Both the position numbers and the translations under genes were made by a program. From Streptomyces sp. NBC_00569 (GTDB taxonomy: Bacteria; Actinomycetota; Actinomycetes; Streptomycetales; Streptomycetaceae), in assembly GCF_036345255.1 (NCBI RefSeq), contig NZ_CP107783.1:6060001-6124000 (forward strand): 64,000 nucleotides of DNA. The letters are read 5' to 3'. The notes beneath the pieces are model-generated. The model was given only the letters and a program-made list of their open reading frames with translations. It made no database searches and was not told the DNA's origin. This document shows positions 43,926 to 52,534 of this stretch, one piece after another (positions within the stretch are counted from its first letter, which is position 1; each line of letters opens with the position of its first letter).

Positions 43926-44507
43926 ATGGCATCGCCATCGTCCTCGTACGAGCTGCGCTTCGACTCCGGGCGCAGTTCGCTGGATCTCCTGACCACGGCG
44001 CATCCCGACGAACGGCTCGACTCGGTGGGGCGGCTGCGGGCCTGGCTGGTCGGCTCGGGGCTCGTGCCCGCGGACACGCCGCTGCGCGACGCCGACGCGG
44101 CCTGGCTCGCTGCCGTGCACGAACTGCGCGGCCACATCGGCCAGTTGGTGCGCGGCGAACTCGACGGCAGGCCCGCGTCCGCCGCCCTGGAGCGGGTCAA
44201 CGCCCTCGCCCGCGCGGCGCCGCCCGCGCCCCGCGCCACCCGCCGTGCCGACGGCACGCTCGCCAGGGACCTGCACGCCGACCCCGGCTGCCGCGAGCTG
44301 CTCGCGGCCGTCGCCCGCGACGCGGTGGAGCTGCTTACGGACCCCGTCGCCCGCTCCTGTCTGCGCCGCTGCGAGGGCGACAGCTGCCCGATCATCTACC
44401 TCGACACGTCCCGGGGTCGGCGCCGCCGCTGGTGCTCCAGCGAGGTGTGCGGCAACCGCGAGCGGGTGGCGCGGCACCGCCGCAGGGCGGCACTCACCCG
44501 GGCCTGA
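43926..44507 (+). CDS. CGNR zinc-finger regulator (ABATE domain protein)
   Basis: 193 residues. The N-terminal about 140 residues (YELRFDSGRSSLDLLTTAHPDERLDSVGRLRAWL) form the helical domain usual in this family. The C-terminus has the CGNR zinc finger CLRRCEGDSCPIIYLDTSRGRRRRWCSSEVCGNRERVARHRRR with four Cys, a probable DNA-binding element. The ATG at 43926 fits the homologous start; the open frame upstream is not coding. Targets unknown. Confidence 0.87.
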   Translation: MASPSSSYELRFDSGRSSLDLLTTAHPDERLDSVGRLRAWLVGSGLVPADTPLRDADAAWLAAVHELRGHIGQLVRGELDGRPASAALERVNALARAAPPAPRATRRADGTLARDLHADPGCRELLAAVARDAVELLTDPVARSCLRRCEGDSCPIIYLDTSRGRRRRWCSSEVCGNRERVARHRRRAALTRA

Positions 44508-44560
44508 AGATCCCCCGAAGACCTCCCGAACTCCTTTTTGACATGTCCCGGCAGATCGTT

Positions 44561-44587
44561 TGAACGCTTCGCGGTCCGCTTGCGTAT
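44561..44587 (+). promoter_or_regulatory. Candidate ECF-type promoter of the sigma/anti-sigma pair
   Basis: TGAAC (44561-44565), 17 bp, CGTAT (44583-44587). This AAC-type -35 with CGT-type -10 resembles autoregulated ECF promoters. The predicted start would leave a leader of about 60 nt before the sigma gene. No experiment supports it here. Confidence 0.4.
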
Positions 44588-44652
44588 TGGGGTGCGTCCA
44601 GCCGAGCGGCGAGACAGCCGGAACGCTCAACCAGGGGACAGCGGAGGTAGGC

Positions 44653-45228
44653 GTGCGCAAGGATTCCGCCGTGGCCGATGAACGCCCGCCGAGGGCACGA
44701 CATCGCGCGCCGCAGCCTCCTGAGCCCGACGAGGAGCTGATGCGCGCGCTCTACCGCGAGCACGCGGGTCCACTTCTGGCCTATGTGCTCAGGCTGGTGG
44801 CGGGGGACCGGCAGCGCGCCGAGGACGTCGTGCAGGAAACGCTCATCCGTGCCTGGAAGAACGCCGGTCAGCTCAACCGAGCGACCGGTTCGGTACGCCC
44901 CTGGCTGGTGACGGTCGCCCGGCGCATCGTCATCGACGCTCACCGCAGTCGGCAGGCCCGGCCGCAGGAGGTCGATCCGTCGCCGCTGGAGGTCATTCCC
45001 GCGGAGGACGAGATCGACAAGGCGCTGTGGCTGATGACGCTTTCGGATGCGCTCGAGGACCTGACGCCTGCCCACCGCGAGGTGCTGGTGGAGACGTACT
45101 TCAAGGGGCGTACGGTCAACGAGGCGGCCGCGACACTCGGTATTCCCAGCGGAACGGTGCGCTCACGGGTGTTCTATGCGCTGCGTTCCATGAAGCTGGC
45201 GCTGGAGGAGCGGGGGGTGACGGCATGA
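44653..45228 (+). CDS. sigU: ECF-family RNA polymerase sigma factor (SigU-like)
   Basis: 191 residues. Region 2 reads LMRALYREHAGPLLAYVLRLVAGDRQRAEDVVQETLIRAWKN, and region 4 reads DALEDLTPAHREVLVETYFKGRTVNEAAATLGIPSGTVRSRVFYALRSMKLAL. The GTG at 44653 is selected by GGAGG 5 nt upstream. The stop overlaps the start of an anti-sigma gene (ATGA), the classic arrangement of a sigma factor held inactive by a membrane partner. S. coelicolor SigU (SCO2954) sits at the same place by my recollection. Confidence 0.93.
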   Translation: MRKDSAVADERPPRARHRAPQPPEPDEELMRALYREHAGPLLAYVLRLVAGDRQRAEDVVQETLIRAWKNAGQLNRATGSVRPWLVTVARRIVIDAHRSRQARPQEVDPSPLEVIPAEDEIDKALWLMTLSDALEDLTPAHREVLVETYFKGRTVNEAAATLGIPSGTVRSRVFYALRSMKLALEERGVTA

Positions 45229-46025
45229 GTGCCTCGTATGACGACTACGGACCGCATGGGTCCGGTGACGTTCACGAGACGGTCGGCGCCTACGTGCTCG
45301 GCGTCCTCGACGACGCGGAGGCGAGCGCCTTCGAGGCGCATCTGGCGGGCTGCGAGCTGTGCGCGCGCCAGCTGGAGGAGTTCGCCGGCATGGAGCCGAT
45401 GCTCGCCGCGCTCGCGGACATCCCCGAACCGCAGGGCACCCCCGCCAGAGAACGCCTCGGCGCGCAGCTCGGCGCCCGCCCGAGCGACCGGCTCGCCGGC
45501 CGGCTCTTCGACGAGGTGGCGCAGAAGCGGGCACGCAAGCGCCGCCGCGGGATGTACCTGGTGGCGGCCGCCGCCGCGCTGATCGTCGGTGGCCCGCTGA
45601 CCGTGCTCGCCGTGAACGACGGCGGGACGAACAACGTCGCCGGGGAGCCCCACCCCACCAGCCCGGCCCAGGACGCCTTCTTCAACCACATGCCCGACAA
45701 GATCACGGCGACCGACGCGAACACCAAGGTCACCGCCACCATCGGCATGGAGAAGAAGGCCTGGGGCACCCACACGGCCCTGGAGCTGAAGAACGTCAAG
45801 GGCCCGCTCACCTGCTCGCTGGTCGCGGTCGGCAAGAACGGCCAGCGTGAGACGGTCACCACATGGGCCGTCCCGAAGTGGGGTTACGGCATTCCCAACA
45901 GCAAGCACGAGGCGTCGAAGTACCCCCTGTACGTGCACGGGGGCGCCGCGTTCGAGCGCAACGCCATCGACCACTTCTGGGTCGAGACGCTCGACGGCAA
46001 ACGTCTCGTGGAGGTCGACGCGTAG
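45225..46025 (+). CDS. rsuA: Transmembrane zinc-binding anti-sigma factor (RsuA-like)
   Basis: 266 residues. The cytoplasmic head carries the ZAS signature: His near 18 (VHETVGAYVLGVLDD) and FEAHLAGCELCARQLEEF (HxxxCxxC). One membrane helix (MYLVAAAAALIVGGPLTVLAV, about 109-129) leads to an outer domain of about 135 residues (WGTHTALELKNVKGPLTCSLVAVGKNGQRETVTTWAVPKWGYGIP...) that may sense the envelope signal. It is translationally coupled to the sigma gene and expected to sequester it. Confidence 0.93.
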   Translation: MSASYDDYGPHGSGDVHETVGAYVLGVLDDAEASAFEAHLAGCELCARQLEEFAGMEPMLAALADIPEPQGTPARERLGAQLGARPSDRLAGRLFDEVAQKRARKRRRGMYLVAAAAALIVGGPLTVLAVNDGGTNNVAGEPHPTSPAQDAFFNHMPDKITATDANTKVTATIGMEKKAWGTHTALELKNVKGPLTCSLVAVGKNGQRETVTTWAVPKWGYGIPNSKHEASKYPLYVHGGAAFERNAIDHFWVETLDGKRLVEVDA

Positions 46026-46106
46026 CCCCGGCAGCCGGATGCGTAGCCTCCCGGGCCTCCCTTCGCGTACCTTTGACGGCTGCCCAGCACGTCAGAAGGG
46101 GGCCCG

Positions 46107-48491
46107 GTGGCCGCTCAGGCTCATCAGCAGACCGCGCTCGACCAGGACCGCGATTCCGTCCGGGACCGCGAGACCGGTGTCGAACAGGAACACCTCGACC
46201 AGGTGTACCGCCGGCTCGAGGAAAAGATCCACGAGGCCGAGTTCCTGATGAACGACGCGGCCCAGCGGGGACAGGTCGGCACGCCCGGCGCCCTCGCCGA
46301 GCGCGACGCCCAGGTGTTCCGCGCGGGGATCCACCTCAACCGGCTCAACAACGAGTTCGAGGACTTCCTCTTCGGCCGGATCGACCTGCTGCTCGGCAAG
46401 GACGGCAAGAAGGGCCCCGACGGCGCGTACACGGCCGTGGAGCCCGCCGAGGGGTCCGTGCGCGAGGACGCGGACGGGAAGCGGACCGCCGACATCGCCG
46501 AGACGCTCCACATCGGCCGGATCGGCGTCCTGGACGCCGACTACTCGCCCCTGGTCATCGACTGGCGCGCGCCGGCCGCCGCGCCCTTCTACCGCTCGAC
46601 CCCGGTCGATCCGGGACGGGTCGTACGCCGCCGGGTCATCCGCTCCAAGGGCCGCAAGGTGCTCGGTGTCGAGGACGACCTGATGCGCCCCGAGCTGACC
46701 GCGTACCTCGACGGCGAGCAGCTGCCCGTCATCGGCGACGGCGCCCTGATGGCCGCCCTCGGCCAGGCCCGCAGCCACACCATGCGCGACATCGTGGCGT
46801 CCATCCAGGCCGAGCAGGACCTCGTGATCCGGGCCCCCGCCGCGTCGGTGACGTACGTGGAGGGCGGCCCCGGCACCGGCAAGACGGCCGTCGCCCTGCA
46901 CCGCGCCGCGTATCTGCTCTACCAGGACCGCCGCCGGTACGCGGGCGGCATCCTGATCGTCTCCCCGACCCCGCTCCTCGTCGCCTACACCGAGGGCGTC
47001 CTGCCCTCGCTCGGCGAGGAGGGCCAGGTCGCGATCCGTGCGGTCGGCTCGCTGGTCGACGGCGCGGAGGCCACGGTCTACGACTCCCCGGCGGTGGCCC
47101 GCGTCAAGGGCTCCTCGCGGATGCTGCGCGTCCTGCGCAAGGCCGCGCGCGGCGCGCTCGAACTGGGCACGCAGGAACCGCGGCAGGGCACGGGCCAGCT
47201 CGCCTTCGGCGAGGAGCCCGACGAGGACCGGGCGGCCCCCGCCGAGCAGCCCACCCGCCTGCGCGTCGTCGCCTTCGGCCGCCGCCTGGAGCTGGAGGCC
47301 GCCGACCTGGCGCGGATCCGCCAGAACGCGCTGAGCGGCACCGCCCCCGTCAACCTGCTGCGCCCGCGCGCCCGCAAGCTCCTCCTGGACGCCCTGTGGT
47401 CGCAGTCCGGCGCGGGCACCCGCCACAGCGACCCGGAACTCGCCGCGGAGCTGCGCTCCTCGTTCGACGACGACATCACCTCCGAGGACGACTTCCTGCG
47501 TTTCCTCGACGCGTGGTGGCCCGAGCTCACCCCGCGCGGCGTCCTCGCCGCGATGGGCGACGAGCGCCGCCTCGGCCGCTGGGCCCGCCGGATCCTCAAC
47601 CCCGGCGAGGTCCGCAAGGTCGCCCGCTCGCTGCGCCGCGACGCCCTGTCGGTGCACGACGTGGCGCTCCTCGACGAGCTGAACGCGGTCCTCGGCACGC
47701 CCGTACGCCCGAGGAAGAAGCGCGAGTACGACCCCCTGGACCAGCTCACCGGTCTCGAGGAGCTGATGCCCTCGCGCGAGGAGACGCAGCGCGAGCGCGC
47801 CGAGCGCCTGGCCCAGGAGCGCACGGAGTACGCGCACGTCATCGTCGACGAGGCGCAGGACCTCACGCCCATGCAGTGGCGGATGGTCGGCCGCCGCGGC
47901 CGGCACGCGACCTGGACGGTGGTCGGCGACCCCGCCCAGTCGTCCTGGTCGGACCCGGACGAGGCGGCCGAGGCCCGTGACGAGGCCCTCGGCTCCCGCC
48001 CGCGCCGCCGCTTCACCCTCACCGTGAACTACCGCAACCCGGCCGAGATCGCCGACCTCGCGGCCAAGGTCCTCGCGCTCGCCATGCCCGGCTCCGAGTC
48101 CCCGTCGGCGGTCCGTTCGACGGGGGTGCGCCCCATGTTCGCGGTCGTACAGGACGGCCTCGGGCAGACCGTCCGCGAGGAGGCGGCGCGCCTGCTCGAC
48201 CAGGTCGACGGCACGGTCGGCGTCGTCGTCGCGATGAACCGGAGGGACGAGGCGGCGCGCTGGCTGGCGGGGCTCGGCGACCGCGTGGTCGCGCTCGGCA
48301 GCCTGGAGGCCAAGGGCCTGGAGTACGACGCGACGGTCGTCGTGTCGCCCGCGGAGATCGCCGACGAGTCCCCGGCCGGCCTGCGAGTCCTGTACGTGGC
48401 GCTGACCCGCGCCACACAGCAGCTCACGGTCGTCTCGGGCAGCCGCGACGAACCGGACGCGGACGGGGTGCCGGACCTGCTGCGTGAATGA
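46107..48491 (+). CDS. helD: HelD-like UvrD-family ATPase acting on RNA polymerase
   Basis: 794 residues. The N-terminal coiled-coil region (HQQTALDQDRDSVRDRETGVEQEHLDQVYRRLEEKI) is followed by Walker A in VEGGPGTGKTAVALHRAAYLLY near 250. Motif II is VIVDEAQDLTPMQWRMVGRR near 580, motif III TVVGDPAQSSW, and motif VI VLYVALTRATQQLTVVSG. This is the SF1 layout of HelD proteins that release stalled or rifamycin-bound RNA polymerase. The GTG at 46107 has AGAAGGGGG upstream. I looked for a rifamycin-associated element upstream (known for HelR genes) and did not see one, so it is likely a housekeeping HelD. Confidence 0.88.
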   Translation: MAAQAHQQTALDQDRDSVRDRETGVEQEHLDQVYRRLEEKIHEAEFLMNDAAQRGQVGTPGALAERDAQVFRAGIHLNRLNNEFEDFLFGRIDLLLGKDGKKGPDGAYTAVEPAEGSVREDADGKRTADIAETLHIGRIGVLDADYSPLVIDWRAPAAAPFYRSTPVDPGRVVRRRVIRSKGRKVLGVEDDLMRPELTAYLDGEQLPVIGDGALMAALGQARSHTMRDIVASIQAEQDLVIRAPAASVTYVEGGPGTGKTAVALHRAAYLLYQDRRRYAGGILIVSPTPLLVAYTEGVLPSLGEEGQVAIRAVGSLVDGAEATVYDSPAVARVKGSSRMLRVLRKAARGALELGTQEPRQGTGQLAFGEEPDEDRAAPAEQPTRLRVVAFGRRLELEAADLARIRQNALSGTAPVNLLRPRARKLLLDALWSQSGAGTRHSDPELAAELRSSFDDDITSEDDFLRFLDAWWPELTPRGVLAAMGDERRLGRWARRILNPGEVRKVARSLRRDALSVHDVALLDELNAVLGTPVRPRKKREYDPLDQLTGLEELMPSREETQRERAERLAQERTEYAHVIVDEAQDLTPMQWRMVGRRGRHATWTVVGDPAQSSWSDPDEAAEARDEALGSRPRRRFTLTVNYRNPAEIADLAAKVLALAMPGSESPSAVRSTGVRPMFAVVQDGLGQTVREEAARLLDQVDGTVGVVVAMNRRDEAARWLAGLGDRVVALGSLEAKGLEYDATVVVSPAEIADESPAGLRVLYVALTRATQQLTVVSGSRDEPDADGVPDLLRE

Positions 48492-48539
48492 GTTCGAGGG
48501 ATGGGAATTGCCTTACGGGGATCCTTTGTTACCTTGGAC

Positions 48540-48676
48540 GTGGCACCGGCTCGATCCAAGCCCCCGGGCCCAACCTTCGTCGCTACGAGCGACCACTTGC
48601 CGCGAGGCGAGCATGGCGGGCCGGTGTCATCAACGTAAGTGAGAGGTCCACGTCAGCTGACGTGGACCTCTTTCTG
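48540..48676 (+). ncRNA. Candidate small RNA with three hairpins between helD-like and malic enzyme genes
   Basis: This intergenic stretch holds ordered structure: hairpin GTCGCT-ACG-AGCGAC (48579-48593); hairpin CTTGCC-GCGA-GGCGAG with a GNRA tetraloop (48596-48611); and, last, a 30-bp perfect palindrome followed by TTTCTGTTTC (48642-48681) that looks like a terminator. TTGTTACCTTGG just upstream may be promoter sequence. The 5' end is a guess. I recall that a small RNA was reported in the equivalent gap of S. coelicolor (scr2952), but cannot verify it. It could instead be a 5' leader or 3' end of a flanking gene. Confidence 0.5.
48642..48671. terminator. Perfect 30-bp palindrome, probable terminator
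   Basis: AGAGGTCCACGTCAG (48642-48656) is followed directly by its exact complement (48657-48671), then a T-rich tail TTTCTGTTTC. As RNA it would form an 11- to 13-bp stem with a small loop. A protein-binding operator is the alternative reading. Confidence 0.7.
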
Positions 48677-48854
48677 TTTCCCGTCACTTCTCGTATGGTG
48701 GAAACAACTTTCCGAAAGTGCGCGACCGGGGTGCTGTCCGGGCGGTGAACAAAACGTTCGCAATCCGGGGCGGCTACCACGTACTCGGCGGTAGGTGCGA
48801 CGATCGGACGGAAAAACAGCAGCAGCCACACGGTGAAAGCAGAGGAAGTCGGCC

Positions 48855-50288
48855 ATGGCAACGGCGCCCAGCGTCTCCTACTCGATGACGGTCCGCCTTG
48901 AGGTGCCCGCCAGCGGAACAGCGGTATCCCAACTCACGACGGCCGTGGAGTCCCACGGAGGCTCGGTGACCGGTCTCGACGTGACGGCGTCCGGCCACGA
49001 GAAACTCCGGATCGACGTCACGATCGCCGCGAGTTCCACCGCGCACGCCGACGAGATCGTCGAGGGCCTGAACGGCATCGAGGGCGTCGTCCTCGGCAAG
49101 GTCTCCGACCGTACGTTCCTGATGCACCTCGGCGGCAAGATCGAGATGCAGTCGAAGCACCCCATCCGCAACCGTGACGACCTGTCCATGGTCTACACGC
49201 CGGGTGTGGCCCGCGTGTGCATGGCGATCGCCGAGAACCCCGAGGACGCCCGGCGTCTGACGATCAAGCGGAACACCGTTGCGGTCGTGACGGACGGCTC
49301 CGCCGTGCTCGGCCTCGGCAACATCGGCCCGATGGCCGCCATGCCGGTCATGGAGGGCAAGGCGGCCCTCTTCAAGCGCTTCGCCGACATCGATGCCTGG
49401 CCGATCTGCCTGGACACCCAGGACACCGACGCGATCGTCGAGATTGTCAAGGCCATCGCCCCCGGCTTCGCGGGCATCAACCTCGAGGACATCTCCGCCC
49501 CGCGCTGCTTCGAGATCGAGGCCCGCCTGCGTGAGGCCCTCGACATCCCGGTCTTCCACGACGACCAGCACGGCACGGCCATCGTCGTCCTCGCCGCCCT
49601 GACGAACGCCCTGCGTGTCGCGGGTAAGGCCATCGGCGACATCCGCGTCGTCATGTCCGGCGCGGGCGCGGCCGGCACGGCGATCCTCAAGCTCCTGATC
49701 GCGGCCGGCGTCAAGAACGCGGTCGTCGCCGACATCCACGGTGTCGTGCACGCGGACCGCGCGGACCTCGTCGACGCCAAGGCCGATTCGCCGCTGCGCT
49801 GGATCGCCGACAACACCAACCCCGAGGGCCTCACGGGCACGCTCAAGGAGGCCGTGCGCGGCGCCGACGTGTTCATCGGGGTCTCCGCTCCGAACGTGCT
49901 CGACGGCGACGACGTGGCGGCCATGGCCGAGGGTGCGATCGTGTTCGCGCTCGCGAACCCCGACCCCGAGGTCGACCCCGCAATCGCCCGTCAGACGGCG
50001 GCAGTTGTGGCCACGGGCCGCTCGGACTTCCCGAACCAGATCAACAACGTCCTCGTGTTCCCGGGCGTCTTCCGTGGCCTCCTCGACGCCCAGTCGCGTA
50101 CGGTCAACACGGAGATGATGCTGGCCGCCGCGGCCGCCCTGGCGGACGTGGTGAGCGAGGACGAGCTCAACCCGAACTACATCATTCCGAGCGTCTTCAA
50201 CGACAAGGTCGCGGGCGCCGTCGCCGGAGCGGTGCGTAACGCCGCGAAGGCCATCGGCGGCGCTGTGACGGGCGCCACGGCCTCCTGA
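48855..50288 (+). CDS. NAD-dependent malic enzyme with N-terminal ACT domain
   Basis: 477 residues. Residues about 8-85 form an ACT regulatory domain (SMTVRLEVPASGTAVSQLTTAVESHGGSVTGLDV), as in malic enzymes of Gram-positive bacteria. The catalytic part has MVYTPGVARV with the catalytic Tyr, NTVAVVTDGSAVLGLGNIGPMAAMPVMEGKAALFKRFA with the catalytic Lys, HDDQHGTAIVVLAAL for metal binding, and VMSGAGAAGTAILKLLI as the Rossmann NAD site. It converts malate to pyruvate and CO2. Cofactor preference (NAD rather than NADP) is by family resemblance only. The ATG follows AGAGGAAG. Confidence 0.93.
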   Translation: MATAPSVSYSMTVRLEVPASGTAVSQLTTAVESHGGSVTGLDVTASGHEKLRIDVTIAASSTAHADEIVEGLNGIEGVVLGKVSDRTFLMHLGGKIEMQSKHPIRNRDDLSMVYTPGVARVCMAIAENPEDARRLTIKRNTVAVVTDGSAVLGLGNIGPMAAMPVMEGKAALFKRFADIDAWPICLDTQDTDAIVEIVKAIAPGFAGINLEDISAPRCFEIEARLREALDIPVFHDDQHGTAIVVLAALTNALRVAGKAIGDIRVVMSGAGAAGTAILKLLIAAGVKNAVVADIHGVVHADRADLVDAKADSPLRWIADNTNPEGLTGTLKEAVRGADVFIGVSAPNVLDGDDVAAMAEGAIVFALANPDPEVDPAIARQTAAVVATGRSDFPNQINNVLVFPGVFRGLLDAQSRTVNTEMMLAAAAALADVVSEDELNPNYIIPSVFNDKVAGAVAGAVRNAAKAIGGAVTGATAS

Positions 50289-50317
50289 GGCCCGGCGCGT
50301 CGCGGAATGCGGGGCCC

Positions 50318-50341
50318 CTGGCCGCCCTCTAGGGTGGCCGG
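50318..50341 (+). terminator. Candidate terminator of the malic enzyme gene
   Basis: CTGGCCGCCC (50318-50327), loop TCTA, GGGTGGCCGG (50332-50341), a 10-bp stem with two G-T pairs, 29 bp after the stop codon. Confidence 0.55.
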
Positions 50342-50584
50342 GAAGCACGGCCCCACCCCGCCCCACAGCGGGACGGCGACGCAATCCGTGTGACCCCCAA
50401 GGGCGCCGGATTGGCTTTCCCGCCGCTGGTGGGGGCAGGATGCGTCTTCGGGCGCGAGGGTCTGAAGACGGACCCGGGTCCGGGGCCTGACCGAGGACCC
50501 TGGCAGCATCGGCTTCGCTGTGCCCAACATGCGGCTCCGCCGCGTGGCACGCCTCAACGGCAAGAAGAACACGGGAGTACAAAC

Positions 50585-50866
50585 ATGAACCGCAGTGAGC
50601 TGGTGGCCGCGCTGGCCGACCGCGCCGAGGTGACCCGCAAGGACGCCGACGCCGTGCTGGCCGCGTTCGCCGAGACGGTCGGCGAGATCGTCGCCAAGGG
50701 CGACGAGAAGGTCACCATCCCCGGCTTCCTGACCTTCGAGCGCACGCACCGTGCCGCTCGCACCGCCCGCAACCCGCAGACCGGCGAGCCGATCAACATC
50801 CCGGCCGGTTTCAGCGTGAAGGTGTCCGCGGGCTCCAAGCTCAAGGAAGCCGCCAAGGGCAAGTAA
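50585..50866 (+). CDS. hupA: HU-family nucleoid protein (HupA type)
   Basis: 93 residues, the normal HU length, without the long basic C-terminal tail of the HupS type. MNRSELVAALADRAEVTRKDADAVLAAFAETVGEIVAKGDEKVTIPGFLTFERTHRAARTARNPQTGEPINIPAG contains the helical dimer body and the DNA-binding arm with its RNPQTG/I-x-I-P-A signature. The ATG at 50585 follows a GGGAG at about 12 nt; the longer open frame upstream is leader. It compacts DNA during vegetative growth. The leader of about 295 bp between the malic enzyme and this gene carries its promoter (not resolved). Confidence 0.96.
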   Translation: MNRSELVAALADRAEVTRKDADAVLAAFAETVGEIVAKGDEKVTIPGFLTFERTHRAARTARNPQTGEPINIPAGFSVKVSAGSKLKEAAKGK

Positions 50867-50884
50867 GCGCCTTTCAGGCAAGCG

Positions 50885-50919
50885 CGAGGGGCGGTACCCG
50901 TTCTGGGTACCGCCCCTCG
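50885..50919 (+). terminator. Terminator of the HU gene
   Basis: A perfect 15-bp stem (50885-50899 / 50905-50919) with a 5-base GTTCT loop, 18 bp after the HU stop codon. Confidence 0.9.
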
Positions 50920-50982
50920 TGGCGTTCCGCGTGCGCGTCTGCGGGGTGGGGGCTCGCGGGCGTCTGCGGGCGCGTCGTGGCC

Positions 50983-51096
50983 GGTCGCGCAGTTCCCCGC
51001 GCCCCTGAAGGCCTGCGGGCTTCGCCGCGCCTTCCCCCATCGGGGAAATGCTGCGCGTAGCGCATGCATTTCGGGGGCGCGGGGAACTGCGCGACC
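50983..51096. repeat. Large imperfect palindrome of a dispersed Streptomyces intergenic repeat
   Basis: A 23-bp arm GGTCGCGCAGTTCCCCGCGC... (50983-51005) is repeated in exact inverse at 51074-51096, separated by 68 bp that itself holds shorter GC-rich hairpins. I recognise GCGCGGGGAACTGCGCGACC as an element seen again and again between Streptomyces genes. It sits between two convergent transcription units, each with its own terminator, so it is not needed for termination. Confidence 0.75.
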
Positions 51097-51138
51097 AGCC
51101 CCCACCGGCCCGCAGACGCGTCGCGTGCGGAGATGGAC

Positions 51139-51173
51139 GAAGGGGCCGCCCGGGAAGACCGGGCGGCCCCTTC
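51139..51173 (-). terminator. Terminator of murA
   Basis: A perfect 15-bp stem (51139-51153 / 51159-51173) with GAAGA-type 5-base loop, about 20 bp beyond the murA stop on the minus strand. Confidence 0.88.
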
Positions 51174-51193
51174 ATGCTGCGTCAGCGCGTGGC

Positions 51194-52534
51194 CTAGCCC
51201 AGCGCCTTGCCCGGCAGCTCCACCTTCGCGCCGAGCTCGACGAGTTTCTCCATGAAGTTCTCGTAGCCGCGGTTGATCAGGTCGATGCCGTGGACGCGGC
51301 TCGTGCCCTGGGCGGCCAGGGCGGCGATCAGGTACGAGAAGCCGCCGCGCAGGTCGGGGATGACCAGGTCGGCGCCCTGGAGCTTCGTCGGGCCCGACAC
51401 GACCGCGGAGTGCAGGAAGTTGCGCTGGCCGAAGCGGCAGTCCGAACCGCCCAGGCACTCGCGGTAGAGCTGGATGTGCGCGCCCATCTGGTTCAGCGCG
51501 GACGTGAAGCCGAGACGGGACTCGTAGACCGTCTCGTGGACGATGGACAGGCCCGAGGCCTGCGTCAGCGCCACGACGAGCGGCTGCTGCCAGTCGGTCT
51601 GGAAGCCCGGGTGGACGTCCGTCTCCAGGGCGATCGACTTCAGCGAGCCGCCCGGGTGCCAGAAGCGGATGCCCTCGTCGTCGATCTCGAAGGCGCCGCC
51701 GACCTTGCGGTACGTGTTGAGGAACGTCATCATCGAGCGCTGCTGGGCGCCGCGGACGTAGATGTTGCCCTCGGTCGCCAGGGCGGCCGACGCCCACGAC
51801 GCGGCCTCCAGGCGGTCCGAGAGGGCGCGGTGCGTGTAGCCGCCCAGCTTGTCGACACCCGTGACCCGGATGGTCCGGTCGGTGTCCATGGCGATGATCG
51901 CGCCCATCTTCTGCAGAACGCAGATGAGGTCCTCGATCTCGGGCTCCACGGCCGCGTTCGAGAGCTCGGTCACACCCTCGGCCAGCACGGCCGTCAGGAG
52001 GACCTGCTCGGTCGCGCCGACCGACGGGTAGGGCAGCCGGATCTTCGTGCCGCGCAGCCGCTGCGGGGCCTCCAGGTACTGACCGTCCGCCCGCTTCTCG
52101 ATGGTCGCGCCGAACTGGCGGAGCACCTCGAAGTGGAAGTCGATCGGCCGGCCGCCGATGTCACAGCCGCCGAGGCCCGGGATGAACGCGTGGCCGAGCC
52201 GGTGCAGGAGCGGCCCGCACAGCAGGATCGGAATGCGCGAGGAGCCCGCGTGCGCGTCGATGTCGGCGACGTTGGCGCTCTCCACGTGCGACGGGTCCAT
52301 GATCAGCTCGCCGGGTTCCTCACCCGGGCGGACCGTCACGCCGTGCAGCTGGAGGAGGCCGCGAACGACCCTGACGTCCCGGATGTCCGGGACGTTGCGC
52401 AGTCGGCTCGGCTCGCTGCCGAGGAGCGCGGCCACCATGGCCTTGGGCACGAGGTTCTTCGCGCCGCGGACACGGATCTCGCCCTCCAGCGGGGTTCCGC
52501 CGTGGACAAGCAGTACATCGTCGGTGACGGTCAT
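51194..52534 (-). CDS. murA: UDP-N-acetylglucosamine 1-carboxyvinyltransferase
   Basis: 446 residues. MurA transfers enolpyruvate from PEP to UDP-GlcNAc, the first committed step of peptidoglycan synthesis. Visible features: the N-terminal GEIRVRGAKNLVPKAMVAALLG with the conserved Lys-Asn substrate pair, and the active-site loop GLGGCDIGGRPIDFH with the PEP-binding, fosfomycin-target Cys near 121. Also present is the EPSP-synthase-like repeat of two domains. The ATG at 52534 (MTVTDDVLLVHGG) is chosen by homology; the open frame continues upstream without homology. It is divergent from the YqgE gene. Confidence 0.94.
   Translation of the reverse strand: MTVTDDVLLVHGGTPLEGEIRVRGAKNLVPKAMVAALLGSEPSRLRNVPDIRDVRVVRGLLQLHGVTVRPGEEPGELIMDPSHVESANVADIDAHAGSSRIPILLCGPLLHRLGHAFIPGLGGCDIGGRPIDFHFEVLRQFGATIEKRADGQYLEAPQRLRGTKIRLPYPSVGATEQVLLTAVLAEGVTELSNAAVEPEIEDLICVLQKMGAIIAMDTDRTIRVTGVDKLGGYTHRALSDRLEAASWASAALATEGNIYVRGAQQRSMMTFLNTYRKVGGAFEIDDEGIRFWHPGGSLKSIALETDVHPGFQTDWQQPLVVALTQASGLSIVHETVYESRLGFTSALNQMGAHIQLYRECLGGSDCRFGQRNFLHSAVVSGPTKLQGADLVIPDLRGGFSYLIAALAAQGTSRVHGIDLINRGYENFMEKLVELGAKVELPGKALG

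Noticed and set aside
46026..46106. Rifamycin-associated element upstream of the HelD-like gene
   Set aside because: I looked for the inverted repeat associated with HelR-type resistance genes and found none in the 81-bp gap.
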